DNA of 64,000 nucleotides from Mucilaginibacter celer (GCF_003576455.2 NZ_CP032869.1:3720001-3784000), one strand, 5' to 3'; counted from the first letter of the stretch, positions 33,011 through 42,488 are shown. The notes: generated by a model not told the origin, from the sequence alone. A program made the numbers and translations.

Positions 33011-33286
33011 ATGAAAAAGATCAGAATGGGCCTTATGGCCATCGTAGCCCTTTCGGGCGTAGGCAGTGCATTTGCTTTCAGCCCAAAACCACAGGCTACA
33101 ACTTATTACGCGAGGCAGACCCTTAACAACGGTTTTCACTGGACTCAAACTGTTCCGAACCCTGACACTGCACAGTGTTTAACGGAGACCGGCCGCGTTT
33201 GCCAGATTTCAACCAGCACGGCACCGAAAGATGATGAGATCCCTGCGGGTCATTCATCAACCAACCACGTGTTTGTTACCCTTTAA
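33011..33286 (+). CDS. Small secreted DUF6520-like protein, possible RiPP substrate
   Basis: A 91-residue exported protein: MKKIRMGLMAIVALSGVGSAFA is a clean signal peptide with likely cleavage after the A-F-A. The mature ~69 residues have two Cys (TAQCLTETGRVCQIST) and many Ser/Thr, resembling DUF6520 proteins commonly found beside MauE. Located directly after LanKC and MauE, it is the only peptide-sized gene of that cluster, so it may be modified by the synthetase, or oxidised via MauE. There is no evidence of a typical lanthipeptide leader. I used the ATG at 33011; a longer version would lack a signal peptide start. Confidence 0.7.
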   Translation: MKKIRMGLMAIVALSGVGSAFAFSPKPQATTYYARQTLNNGFHWTQTVPNPDTAQCLTETGRVCQISTSTAPKDDEIPAGHSSTNHVFVTL

Positions 33287-33293
33287 CAAAAAG

Positions 33294-33328
33294 AACCAAC
33301 TGCCGGTGGCATCCGGCAGTTGGTTTTT
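33294..33328. terminator. Bidirectional terminator
   Basis: AACCAACTGCCGG and CCGGCAGTTGGTT form a 13-bp perfect stem around TGGCAT, followed by T5. It lies between the LanKC operon and the convergent TlpA gene and can end both. Confidence 0.92.
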
Positions 33329-33329
33329 A

Positions 33330-34736
33330 TTATTTAAGAAAGCGGTCAATCATATCTGATAACCCCTGCTCATTCAACGCAGCTTTCGGACAAAACCTCC
33401 CCTCCTTGTCAATCAATAATACAGTAGGATAGCCATGCACGCTAAATTTTTTAATAACCTCATGCTCTTCTCCTTTTCCTTCAGTATATAGTCTTACGGC
33501 CAACGGCGAGGCATAATCGTTGGTTTTCAACGTGGCGAGCCATTGCTCCCGTGACTTATCAATGGACACCGAAATAAAAACAACGGGACTATGCTCATAT
33601 TTTTTTTCCAGTTTAAATAACGTCGGGGCCAAACCTTTGCAAGCGCCGCAGCCGGTAAACCAGAAATCCAAAACCATCAGTTTCCCCCGAAAATCACTCA
33701 ATTTAACAGGGTTATTATTGATATCGGTGAGCACAAATTCCGGGGCAATTGTACCCGCCATATTCAGCGATTTAATCTTTTCAAGTTCCGACCGAAATCC
33801 GGGGTTGCTTATGTAGACCAGGGCATCGTCAATATCTGAAACCTTTAGTTCCGGGTTGTTCCTTTTCCTCATAAAAAGTTCCGTAAGCAGTTGCTCCCTG
33901 ATTTCACCATTGAAATGAAGGGATTCAAATTGGTAACAGTCATGCAAACTGAACTTTTTACCTTTCATGATACAAGAGTCGACCAGATATTGCTGATAAA
34001 TCAGTTCACAGGAAAAACTGGAAGCCGGCACACCCCGATTATTCGCAGGAACAAATTGAGGAAAGCTTTTCATTTCTTTGCTACGGTTCCTGTAGACACT
34101 GATAACTCCTTCCTGTTCCTTCAGCGGCTTATAAAACCGATCAGTCAAATAAGCAAGTTTGGAAATCATCCCGCCTGAGATCAGGTTATTCCTGAGCAAT
34201 AGGAAAGCAAAATTCCCGATATCCTGCTTCCTGTTTTGCAGGTTGTCCAGACAAATGGTCGTACATGAGTCGATCAGGCTAAAGGCAGCCGGTAGTGCTT
34301 CGGGTGCGTAAACCGCGCTGTAGCGCAGTCTGAAAGCCTTCGATAATTCCTGGATGCCTTGCTGTACTTCGAACCTTCCTGCCGATGGGCCATAAAAAAC
34401 CGTTTTTCCCCGATCAAGCCGGAAGGCCAGGTCGTCTCCCGGAAAAAGCAGCTTAGATGCCAATGCGATCCCTGGAACCTTGCTAAACCGGGCCTCTATA
34501 AAACGGGGGCTTTCTGAACCCGTAATTTCCACGCTGAACTCGTTGCCCCGGGCAATTCCCTTAAAGGTTGTTTTGATCTCGCTTAACTTCCCTGTATAGG
34601 GAGAAACCGTAACTGTAACCGTATCGCCGTCCTTCAGGAAATCCACGTAACCGCTGATCCTAACCTTGTGTTCAACAGCAAACAGCTGAACACAAAAAAG
34701 CACCCAGATAAAGATTACTAATGTTATTTTTTTCAT
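33330..34736 (-). CDS. TlpA-family thiol-disulfide oxidoreductase
   Basis: A 468-residue periplasmic protein with a signal peptide (~1-20). Residues ~20-320 form an N-terminal region with a beta-sandwich-like start (HKVRISGYVDFLKDGDTVTV), similar to DUF4369-containing TlpA proteins. The C-terminal ~135 residues are a thioredoxin fold beginning APEFVLTDINNNPVKLSDFRG, with active site FTGCGACKG. In Bacteroidota such proteins accompany SusC/SusD systems. The stop touches the shared terminator, and SusD lies 16 bp upstream on the same strand. Confidence 0.9.
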   Translation of the reverse strand: MKKITLVIFIWVLFCVQLFAVEHKVRISGYVDFLKDGDTVTVTVSPYTGKLSEIKTTFKGIARGNEFSVEITGSESPRFIEARFSKVPGIALASKLLFPGDDLAFRLDRGKTVFYGPSAGRFEVQQGIQELSKAFRLRYSAVYAPEALPAAFSLIDSCTTICLDNLQNRKQDIGNFAFLLLRNNLISGGMISKLAYLTDRFYKPLKEQEGVISVYRNRSKEMKSFPQFVPANNRGVPASSFSCELIYQQYLVDSCIMKGKKFSLHDCYQFESLHFNGEIREQLLTELFMRKRNNPELKVSDIDDALVYISNPGFRSELEKIKSLNMAGTIAPEFVLTDINNNPVKLSDFRGKLMVLDFWFTGCGACKGLAPTLFKLEKKYEHSPVVFISVSIDKSREQWLATLKTNDYASPLAVRLYTEGKGEEHEVIKKFSVHGYPTVLLIDKEGRFCPKAALNEQGLSDMIDRFLK

Positions 34737-34751
34737 AATTTCACCTTTCGA

Positions 34752-36152
34752 TTATCTTGGATTCTGGGTTAGCCCGCCCAATTGGACCTCGATATCCGGG
34801 ATCGGAAAAGCATATTTCGGATCATTTGGCGTCAAAGTATAACTTACGCCGCTGACTGTTTTTTGCATTGTAACTGCAAACCTGCTTTCAAAATTGAGGC
34901 GGCGCAGGTCAGTCCAGCGAAGCCCGCGCAGCAATAACTCCTTTTGCCGCTCCTTAAGCACCTGTCTCAGCGCGTCATCAACCCCCGATGCAGTGTATGG
35001 AATAAAAGTCCCTGTTTTCCACCTCGCCGTAAGTAACGTATTTAAGGAAGCCATTGCACCTGCACCATCCCCCGCCCTCGCCTGGCATTCGGCTTTAATA
35101 AGGTACATTTCATCGACAGCAAGCCCATCATACTTCAAGCCCTTAAAATCATAAGAACCAACAAAGCGCGGGTATTGTGGCAATCCATCGAGTATGGTAA
35201 AGAATTTGGTTTTGCGAAGATCATTTACGGCATAACTGTTATACAGGTCCGGGCCAATATAGCTGTCCCTGCGAACACTGTAAACGATGTGCCCTACCAT
35301 ATTTGAATGGTAAATATCCTCGGAGAGATAATTGTTATTAATGGCCGTTGTCGTCGGTTTATTCAGAGTATTATAATCGGTCAGCGTCGAGAACTGCGAC
35401 AGGCAGGCGTTCGCGTAAGTCAGAGCGGCAGCATAATCTCCCATGCCGAGATGGATCCGGGCGAGCAGGGCATTTACGGCCGACTGTGAGGGAGCCGTTT
35501 TATAAACGGGGGTAACTGGTAAGGCAGGCAGGGACTCTTTCAGGTCAGCTATCACTTTTGTGTAACAGTCCGCAATACTCGACCTTCCCGGATGATTATT
35601 GAGATCGGAGGTTAACCGCATCGGTATCCCCGGTTGACTGCCAGCCTGTGCTTTGTCATAAGGCAGCGCAAATGTTTGCAAAAGGCCGTAAAAAGCCCAT
35701 GCCCGGTAAAATAAAGCGCTGGCCCTGACCTGATCGTAGGATGGTTTTTCACCGACAGAAGTAGTTATGCCTGGAAGCGCATCCAGCACGACGTTAGCGT
35801 AATACACCATCTGGTAGGGCGAATTCCAGTCTGAGGACTGGGTAGTTGTAGCATCAAATACGTCTTTTGCCCAGATGTAAGAATTACGGTCAGTCGCCGA
35901 CAGCGTCGGGAATATAGGGTCCTGGATCAGAAAATCGTCCGAGGCGATCTCTCCCAGACCGGGGTCGGGCTGGCTGTTAAAAATATCTTCGTTCTGTAAC
36001 AGACCTTGGAGGTCCGCCAGGGTGGTTGGCGTTTTGAGTGTCTGGTTGGGTTTAGTGTCTAAGAAATCGTCCTGTTTCTTACAACTGTTGAGTGTCAGGC
36101 CCATGATGCATACGATGCACCCGAACAAGGGGCCGGTGATTGTTTTTCTCAT
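34752..36152 (-). CDS. SusD/RagB-family outer-membrane lipoprotein
   Basis: A 466-residue surface lipoprotein; the signal peptide ends LTLNSCKKQ, giving an acylated Cys at ~24. The sequence has the RagB/SusD TPR-like helical pattern, including YYANVVLDALPG, ASALFYRAWAFYGLLQTFALPYD and a C-terminal LLRGLRWTDLRRLNFES block. It binds the substrate at the cell surface and passes it to the SusC transporter. The gene begins 3 bp after the SusC stop, so they are co-transcribed. Substrate unknown; no glycoside hydrolase is adjacent, while TlpA is. Confidence 0.94.
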   Translation of the reverse strand: MRKTITGPLFGCIVCIMGLTLNSCKKQDDFLDTKPNQTLKTPTTLADLQGLLQNEDIFNSQPDPGLGEIASDDFLIQDPIFPTLSATDRNSYIWAKDVFDATTTQSSDWNSPYQMVYYANVVLDALPGITTSVGEKPSYDQVRASALFYRAWAFYGLLQTFALPYDKAQAGSQPGIPMRLTSDLNNHPGRSSIADCYTKVIADLKESLPALPVTPVYKTAPSQSAVNALLARIHLGMGDYAAALTYANACLSQFSTLTDYNTLNKPTTTAINNNYLSEDIYHSNMVGHIVYSVRRDSYIGPDLYNSYAVNDLRKTKFFTILDGLPQYPRFVGSYDFKGLKYDGLAVDEMYLIKAECQARAGDGAGAMASLNTLLTARWKTGTFIPYTASGVDDALRQVLKERQKELLLRGLRWTDLRRLNFESRFAVTMQKTVSGVSYTLTPNDPKYAFPIPDIEVQLGGLTQNPR

Positions 36153-36154
36153 GG

Positions 36155-39100
36155 TTAAAATCTGGAATTAATACCAATGGATAAAGTTCGCGGAAGCGGA
36201 TAGGTGCCGGAAGCGAGGTCGGGATCAAGGTGGTCCTTATTGGCACGCCAAAGAATACCCACATTGTTCAGGTAGCAAAACACCTCCAGCCTTTTGAAAA
36301 CGGGGTTATTGCCGCTGAACGGTTTGAAGGCGTAAGTGAGGCGGATGTCCTGCAGCCGGATATGGTCGCCCTTGTCAATGAGGGCCTGGGAATATTGGTA
36401 AAAGGTAGAGCGGTCCGTATTCGCCGGTGGCATTAATATGGATGGAACGGTGGTATGCGCTTCATCTCCCGGGTTTTGCCAGCGGTTTGCATAGTCCCTG
36501 TTCACAATGCCATAGGTGATCTGGTCATAAGATAAACCGGTGGATGGCCTGCGGAAATAATAGTTAAGCTTAAAAATTATATTGGCGGAAAACGTCCAGT
36601 TTCTATAAGTAAAAGTGTTCCGGAAGGAACCGAAAGTGGTCGGCCTCGATGGCCCGTTATAATACAGGTCCGCTATTCCGGTCCTGGAAAGTATGCTTTT
36701 ATAATCCGTAGACAACTGCCCGTCAAGATAACCCTGCGGGTCACCTGTATCATGGGTCAGCGGGCCTGATTTAAAACTGTAGATGCCATAAATCGGCTGA
36801 CCGACAAAAGGTGTGATCGTTCCGCCATTTCCGCTGCCTGAAGCAAGGTAGGTCAGGGTCGATGCAGGATCGTCATAAACCGTTACTTTATCGATCACAT
36901 AGCTGATCAGGAGGTTACTTGTCCACTTAAAATCATTATGGTAGATATTTCGCGAGTTGAGCACGAGATCAAACCCGTGCCCGGACGTATTGGCGGTATT
37001 TCCAAAAAATGTGGTGAACCCTGCCGATGGCGGCAGCGGCGAACTACCGAAAAGATCAATGCCACGCTTGGTATAGTACTCAAAACTACCCGAAAGTATG
37101 TTGTTTTTCAGGCTGTAGTCGATCCCGAAATTGGCGATGCGTACTTTTTCCCAACGCAGTTCCGGGTTACCGGGACTGTTAATCATGTTGTAAGGAACAC
37201 CCGAGTAGTAGGCATTACTTTGCTGTTCCAAAGTAGTGATCGCGGACGCGCTTTTATTGACGTTGGCATTATAGCCATAAGTCGCCCGAACTTTAAGATA
37301 GGGCAGCCAGTTGAGGTGATAGAATTGTTCCTTGCTGATGTCCCAGGCCAGGCCGGTAGAATATAATGGAACTGATTTGTGGTTCGTCGCTACACCAAAC
37401 AGGTTCGAGCGGTCGATCCTGCCGCTAACGGAAAAAGTGTAACGGTCGAGGTAGGTATAGGCAGCATTTCCAAAATAGGAAATATAATGATCCGTGAACT
37501 TTGCAAAACCGAGGTTGGTCGGGATCCGCACGGCTCCGCTTTCCGGGTTCAGGTTGAAATAGCTGGCGTAGTCGATCTGCGCGGCACTTGTCCGTGTATC
37601 CTTATCATAACCATAAACGGTACCGTCACGGCTATCGGTAACCGCGGAGCTGACTTCGCTGCCGATGATCGCGCTCAGGCGGTGACCGCTTGCGATTTCC
37701 CGATCGTAGCTGATCTGCCCACGCGCCCGGTGGGAGATCAAAAGGCCATCCGATTGCCGCAATATGCCTTCATTGGGGATCGGATAAGTAAAAGTACCGT
37801 TCCCGTTTGACTGTGCGTACTGGTTGATCAGGTTGCGTGCGTAAAAGGTAGCGGTGCTGTAATAATTATCCGAATTGCTGCTTTGTCGTTCAAACTGGTA
37901 TTTGAGGGAGATGTCCAGTCCGGGTATCAACCGGTATTGAGCGCCGACGTTGATGCGGTTTTCAATAGCCGAACTGGTATTGTCCGCGTTCCTCAGCTCA
38001 TCGAGCGGCCGGTAAAGCCAGTCGAGGTAGCCTTGCTGCTGCGCATCTTTGGCAAATTCATAATTTAAACCACGGACGATAGGGAGCGGATTGCCGTTCC
38101 CGTCTGCAAAAGCCTCGTAGGGGAATGTGAAATTGACATAGCGGCCGCCTGCGGTCGTATTTGCGGCGGTGCTGTTGGCGGTTGCATTTGCCTGGATATA
38201 ATTGAACGACGCTGAAAGTTGCAGGTTCTTCACCGGGTAGAAATTATAGTTCGCGTTCAGCGTGATCCTGTTATTTTTATTACCGGTCAGCGTCGCAGTG
38301 TTATGATCCTCGCCCGCTGAGAAGTAATAATCGCTTTTGTCGCCGCCGCCACGAAAATTAAGGCTGTATTGCTGAAGGAAACCGCGCCTGTAGAAATATT
38401 TATCCAGCTGGCTGCGGGTATCCAGTTTCCTCAAAGCATTGATCTGGGCATCGGCATCGGCCGCCGACAATTTACCGTCCCGCTGAGAGGCGAGGATATT
38501 AACGACAGGCGAAGTAACCTGAAGCGGATCGCCGATCTGGCCATCATAAAAACCGGTTTTAAACAGGCGCTGCTCGATATCGATATAGTCGGAAGAGTTC
38601 AGGTAAGAAGAACTGTAAAACAGGTCGGGTTTCGCAGTAGCCGTAACGTTGGCGTTGAGCTCGACCGCCAGCTTTTCATTGCGCTTCCCTTTTTTCGTGG
38701 TCAATACGATCACCCCGTTGCCTGACTTCACACCCCAGATACTTGCCGCAGCCGCGTCTTTTAATATGGTGATATTTTCAATGTCGTTAGGATTGATATT
38801 GCTTATATCGCCGTCGAAAGGAAACCCGTCCAGTACGATCAAGGGCTGGCTGTTAGAAAAAAGGGTATTTGTCCCCCTGATGCTGATATCACTGATGCCC
38901 CTGGACGATGCGGTCGTGTTCCGGTTAAATAATAAACCCGGGACAACGCCTTCCAGCCTGCTTATAATATTACTTCCGGTGCGGCGGTTGAGCAACTCAT
39001 TATTGATCTGCGCGAACGATCCGGTAGCCCGTTCCTTCGGAATGTTCTGGTAGCCGGTTGAAACGACGCTGACTTCGGTGATCGCCGCGGTCGCGGGATG

Positions 39101-39754
39101 GAGCATAATTTTTTGGTATGGAATACCGCTTACCACTTTGAAGGAATAAGGTTGATAACCGATGAAGGAAACCGTCACCTCTTCCCCTGCCTCAGCGGTA
39201 AATGAAAATTTACCTGCTTCATCAGTATAATAAAAGCCTTGCCTGCCTGCGATCCGGATCGTTGCGGAATTGAGCGGTTTACCGGAAGTATCAGCAACTT
39301 CACCCGTAACGTTGACAGGGATTTTGGGAGCTGTTACAGGTTTTACGGGTTGTGCCGGGTTCTTCCTGCTGACAACAACCATTTTTTCCTGCAGTTCATA
39401 GGCAAGCGGCTGTTCATCAAATATTTTTTTCAGGACCAGCTTCAGTTCTTCCTGCTGCACGGAGATAGTTACGGGCCTGGCGTAGGTGATCACGCCATCA
39501 GGCAGCACGAAATCATAACCGGTCTGGTTGCTGATCTTTTCTATGACGGAAAGGAGCGTGCTGTTCTTTTCCGATAAAGTGACTTTCTGCAGCAAGGTAC
39601 TTGCACTGACCTGCATGTTCAGGATCACCATTAAAATGGCCGCAAGCCGGAAGGCTTTCAGGACCAGGGAGGTACGGCGGTTCGACCGTACCAGTTTTTC
39701 TTTATAAAAACTGTACATTCGTTGTTGGAGTTGGAGAGCGTTGCGGCCGTTCAT
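36155..39754 (-). CDS. SusC/RagA-family TonB-dependent outer-membrane transporter
   Basis: A 1199-residue beta-barrel receptor. After a long basic N-terminus with a signal-like segment (~30-50), an STN secretin/TonB domain (~55-125, ENSTLL-like helix, then LVLKKIFDEQPLAYELQEK), a carboxypeptidase-regulatory-like domain (~145-225, VTGEVADTSGKPLNSATIRI), a plug (~245-355, SDISIRGTNTLFSNSQPLIV) and a barrel to the C-terminal aromatic residue (SIGINSRF). The N-terminal STN domain marks receptors that signal to a FecR anti-sigma, and a fecR gene lies just upstream. Length and domain order are normal. Confidence 0.95.
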   Translation of the reverse strand: MNGRNALQLQQRMYSFYKEKLVRSNRRTSLVLKAFRLAAILMVILNMQVSASTLLQKVTLSEKNSTLLSVIEKISNQTGYDFVLPDGVITYARPVTISVQQEELKLVLKKIFDEQPLAYELQEKMVVVSRKNPAQPVKPVTAPKIPVNVTGEVADTSGKPLNSATIRIAGRQGFYYTDEAGKFSFTAEAGEEVTVSFIGYQPYSFKVVSGIPYQKIMLHPATAAITEVSVVSTGYQNIPKERATGSFAQINNELLNRRTGSNIISRLEGVVPGLLFNRNTTASSRGISDISIRGTNTLFSNSQPLIVLDGFPFDGDISNINPNDIENITILKDAAAASIWGVKSGNGVIVLTTKKGKRNEKLAVELNANVTATAKPDLFYSSSYLNSSDYIDIEQRLFKTGFYDGQIGDPLQVTSPVVNILASQRDGKLSAADADAQINALRKLDTRSQLDKYFYRRGFLQQYSLNFRGGGDKSDYYFSAGEDHNTATLTGNKNNRITLNANYNFYPVKNLQLSASFNYIQANATANSTAANTTAGGRYVNFTFPYEAFADGNGNPLPIVRGLNYEFAKDAQQQGYLDWLYRPLDELRNADNTSSAIENRINVGAQYRLIPGLDISLKYQFERQSSNSDNYYSTATFYARNLINQYAQSNGNGTFTYPIPNEGILRQSDGLLISHRARGQISYDREIASGHRLSAIIGSEVSSAVTDSRDGTVYGYDKDTRTSAAQIDYASYFNLNPESGAVRIPTNLGFAKFTDHYISYFGNAAYTYLDRYTFSVSGRIDRSNLFGVATNHKSVPLYSTGLAWDISKEQFYHLNWLPYLKVRATYGYNANVNKSASAITTLEQQSNAYYSGVPYNMINSPGNPELRWEKVRIANFGIDYSLKNNILSGSFEYYTKRGIDLFGSSPLPPSAGFTTFFGNTANTSGHGFDLVLNSRNIYHNDFKWTSNLLISYVIDKVTVYDDPASTLTYLASGSGNGGTITPFVGQPIYGIYSFKSGPLTHDTGDPQGYLDGQLSTDYKSILSRTGIADLYYNGPSRPTTFGSFRNTFTYRNWTFSANIIFKLNYYFRRPSTGLSYDQITYGIVNRDYANRWQNPGDEAHTTVPSILMPPANTDRSTFYQYSQALIDKGDHIRLQDIRLTYAFKPFSGNNPVFKRLEVFCYLNNVGILWRANKDHLDPDLASGTYPLPRTLSIGINSRF

Positions 39755-39882
39755 TTTCGAGATTGCCCGGCGGCAGCGCTGTTCGTTAATAGTTAAAACT
39801 TTTAAGGGAGTCCAGCTTAAGCCAGGTTACCGGGTGGGACCGGTTCCCTGGCTTTTAACTAACTGATTCTTATCATTAGCAA

Positions 39883-40998
39883 TTATTTCATTACGGTCAC
39901 CCTCCTTTCTTCTACTTTGAAATGCACGGTTTTGGTAGCCTCGAGGGCACTCAGCACTTTGCTGATATTTTTGGAGCGGGAGATCCTGCCGTTAAGTTTT
40001 TCGGTGGGTAAAGGGCCATCGAAATGCACGTCGATGTCATACCAGCGCGCAAGCTCCCGCATCACCTGTTCAATAGGGGTATTGTCAAACCTGAAATATC
40101 CGTTTTTCCATGCCATGACCTGTTCAACGTTGACCCTGGTTAGTTTCAGGTTTCCTCCCTGCAATTGGGATTGATCTCCCGGAATGAGTTTTTGCGTCAC
40201 CTTTATATCAGCAGCGCTTACGGTCACCAGGCCTTCCAGCAAAGTTGTCCGGACAACTTGCTCATTTGGGAAAGCATTGATATCAAAATGAGTCCCCAAC
40301 ACTTTTACTTCCTGTCCTTCGCTTTTAACAATAAAAGGATGGCGCTTATCCTTAGCCACTTCGAAATAGGCCTCTCCGGTCAGGATAACCGTCCTTTCGG
40401 GTTGCCCGCGGAAATGCGATGGGTAGGTCAGTGAGGACGAATTATTGAGCCAGACCCTGGTACCATCCGGCAAGTTAAGTTGCCATGTTCCACCTACGGG
40501 AGTGGTAATGGTATTCTCACCAGCCTGCCCCTTCGCTTCCGGCTCGGCACCATCATCATAAACGATTTGGCCGGCCCGGTTTTTTAGCACGCGCGTCCCC
40601 TGCTGAACGGCAACGCTGCCGTTTGCGGCATGGCTGAGATCGATCTTCTGTCCATTCGAGAGGGTCAGTACGGCCCGGTTGCCTCCCGGCGGGATATCGT
40701 GCGTAACATGCTGAACCACCAGGTCACGTTGATGAAAAACCACCTCGGGGATCAGCGAAACCATGATGACGGCGATGGCCGCGGCAGCGAGCAGGATGCC
40801 TGTCGGAAATTTTCTGCCGCCGTTCCCCGGTAATTTTTGGAATATTTCCTCCTGCATCGCGCGGATCCTTTCCTGCGGGATATCTACCGCATCTTCGCCC
40901 CGCTCCAGGTACCAGGCTTCCAGCATCGCTTTCTCCTTTTCAGTGGCCTTGCCGTTCAGGTATCGCTCAGCGCGGCTTTTGACTTCTTTTTTTTCCAT
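39883..40998 (-). CDS. FecR-family anti-sigma factor
   Basis: A 371-residue inner-membrane regulator. The N-terminal ~60 residues are cytoplasmic (ATEKEKAMLEAWYLERGED), a membrane helix lies at ~66-85 (GILLAAAAIAVIMVSLIPEV), followed by the FecR domain (~165-255, TPVGGTWQLNLPDGTRVWLN, GEAYFEVAKDKRHPF) and a C-terminal DUF4974 domain (~300-371, IEQVMRELARWYDIDVHF). It should receive a signal from the SusC STN domain and release an ECF sigma factor. No ECF gene lies next to it, although normally one precedes fecR. Confidence 0.93.
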   Translation of the reverse strand: MEKKEVKSRAERYLNGKATEKEKAMLEAWYLERGEDAVDIPQERIRAMQEEIFQKLPGNGGRKFPTGILLAAAAIAVIMVSLIPEVVFHQRDLVVQHVTHDIPPGGNRAVLTLSNGQKIDLSHAANGSVAVQQGTRVLKNRAGQIVYDDGAEPEAKGQAGENTITTPVGGTWQLNLPDGTRVWLNNSSSLTYPSHFRGQPERTVILTGEAYFEVAKDKRHPFIVKSEGQEVKVLGTHFDINAFPNEQVVRTTLLEGLVTVSAADIKVTQKLIPGDQSQLQGGNLKLTRVNVEQVMAWKNGYFRFDNTPIEQVMRELARWYDIDVHFDGPLPTEKLNGRISRSKNISKVLSALEATKTVHFKVEERRVTVMK

Positions 40999-41250
40999 AT
41001 CCTTACCGGCATTATCCGGTTTTTAAGACAAGACAGTTGAGAAGCCCCGAACAGGAAGATTTATTTTTATTTTTTTTATGGGCAGGGAATTATCCTGTTC
41101 ATCAGGAATAAATTGAGGCATAGGCAGCTTGAACAGCCAATTGCATTTCCCGGTAAAGCATAAAAATTGGGGTAAAGGATTTCCCGGATCAAGGATCTGG
41201 AGTTTGAATGAGGCGTATAGTACCCGAAAAATGGACCTTTAATCAAAGAC
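40999..41250. other. Intergenic stretch without a recognised gene
   Basis: 252 bp between fecR and an AbiEi-like gene. An expected upstream sigma factor gene is missing here and the sequence has no open frame that resembles one. A T/A-rich run occurs near 41062-41082. No convincing stem-loop or promoter was found. Confidence 0.4.
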
Positions 41251-42144
41251 CTACTTCTTCAAATCCAAAACCTGCGGATAATATAGTTTCCATCGCGCGT
41301 CATAAACAGGTTCATGGATATCGTAATCAAGATAAAAGTCATACTTAATTTCCTGCCTGAAAAAAAGATCTATTTCGTCTGCGGAGTAATTTTGCGCCCG
41401 TTCCATATAAAAACCGATGCACTGATGATAAGGATAGGTATAATTTAACTTTTTCAGGTAATCAGCCAATAAAGTGACGGATATATCTGCTTTGGCCCTT
41501 CTGAATATGTCCACCATTTCTTCCGGATCGGGCGCATAACCTGGCCGCACTACGCAATCGATCAGGGTCCGTTCAAGATCCGTTACCATAACGTTTTCAC
41601 GATCTTTCAACGTAACTTCAGTAACCCCTAACTGATCCGTGAATTTTCCGCGAATTAAGAATACATCGATACCGTTAAATTCAGCCGGCGCGCCGGGTTC
41701 CCGCTGCGGCTTACTAAATGCAGTATCGATTGCGGACTGAACAAGTGTTCCTTTGGCGGCCTTTCCGGATGACGGAGATTGTTCCCGGTTAATAAAGATC
41801 CTGTTACCTGGCGGTACCATCGCCCAAACGTTTAATGCCGATTCATGCGATATAAACGTCCGGGGAACAATGTTTGCAATAATATAATTAGCAGAACTGC
41901 TGCATAAATAATATCCTCCAAACTCTTCTCCGGAAAAATCCAGGTGGTATTGATCAATAACAACTTCCAGCTCCAGCGCCTGCACAAACTTTTTCGTGGT
42001 CATTGCCGTTGGCAGGTTCCATTTTTTCCTGTTCTTTATAAAAATCTGATGTAATTGCTTTGCAGAAAAAATGCGCAATTGGCGTCTCCGGAGCGACTTT
42101 TTGATCTCCTCCAAAGCCTGCGATATCCGTGATGTATTAGCCAT
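41251..42144 (-). CDS. Solitary AbiEi-type antitoxin/regulator
   Basis: A 297-residue protein with an N-terminal winged-helix-like region (RIFSAKQLHQIFIKNRKKW) and the AbiEi C-terminal block VTDLERTLIDCVVRPGYAPD with following helices (LADYLKKLNYTYPYHQCIG). AbiEi proteins repress their operon and, as antitoxins, counter AbiEii nucleotidyltransferases. No toxin gene follows on this strand, so it is an orphan, or works with the AbiEii of the divergent locus 450 bp away. Function therefore uncertain. Confidence 0.78.
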   Translation of the reverse strand: MANTSRISQALEEIKKSLRRRQLRIFSAKQLHQIFIKNRKKWNLPTAMTTKKFVQALELEVVIDQYHLDFSGEEFGGYYLCSSSANYIIANIVPRTFISHESALNVWAMVPPGNRIFINREQSPSSGKAAKGTLVQSAIDTAFSKPQREPGAPAEFNGIDVFLIRGKFTDQLGVTEVTLKDRENVMVTDLERTLIDCVVRPGYAPDPEEMVDIFRRAKADISVTLLADYLKKLNYTYPYHQCIGFYMERAQNYSADEIDLFFRQEIKYDFYLDYDIHEPVYDARWKLYYPQVLDLKK

Positions 42145-42171
42145 TCATTAAAAAAACAAGATCAGGTACAC

Positions 42172-42207
42172 TCTTGCTTGTAAAATATATATATTTTACA
42201 AGCAAGA
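42172..42207. promoter_or_regulatory. 36-bp perfect palindrome
   Basis: TCTTGCTTGTAAAATATA followed by its exact reverse complement, centred at 42189/42190. It lies 27 bp upstream of the solitary AbiEi start, the place of an autoregulatory operator. Confidence 0.8.
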
Positions 42208-42280
42208 ATGGCAAATGGTTTTATTTCTGCAAGAATATTCTTCTGAAATCTTAAAAAAAGATCTGGATAAGTGCATCCAT

Positions 42281-42324
42281 TTTAGTACTGTCAGGAAATA
42301 TATATATTTCCTGACAGTACTAAA
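42281..42324. promoter_or_regulatory. 44-bp perfect palindrome
   Basis: Starts TTTAGTACTGTCAGGAAATA and is perfectly self-complementary over 44 bp. It shares the centre AAATATATATATTT with the palindrome at 42172-42207, but the arms differ. Either operators for two regulators or cruciform-forming sites. Confidence 0.8.
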
Positions 42325-42488
42325 TTACACGTTTTTTTCGACATTTAAAAATGCTCAGATATTACCCATACATCCATGGCTTTGAAAACCAATTATACAA
42401 CCCCAATATTTTTAAAATTGACTATATAATTAACTATATCTATATAATTGATTATTAAACAATTACAAACAATAAAAATAAACCTCTT

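Noticed and set aside
36938..38725. Several 100-143 codon plus-strand ORFs
   Set aside because: All are antisense to the 1199-codon SusC gene, and their translations show no domain or signal features.
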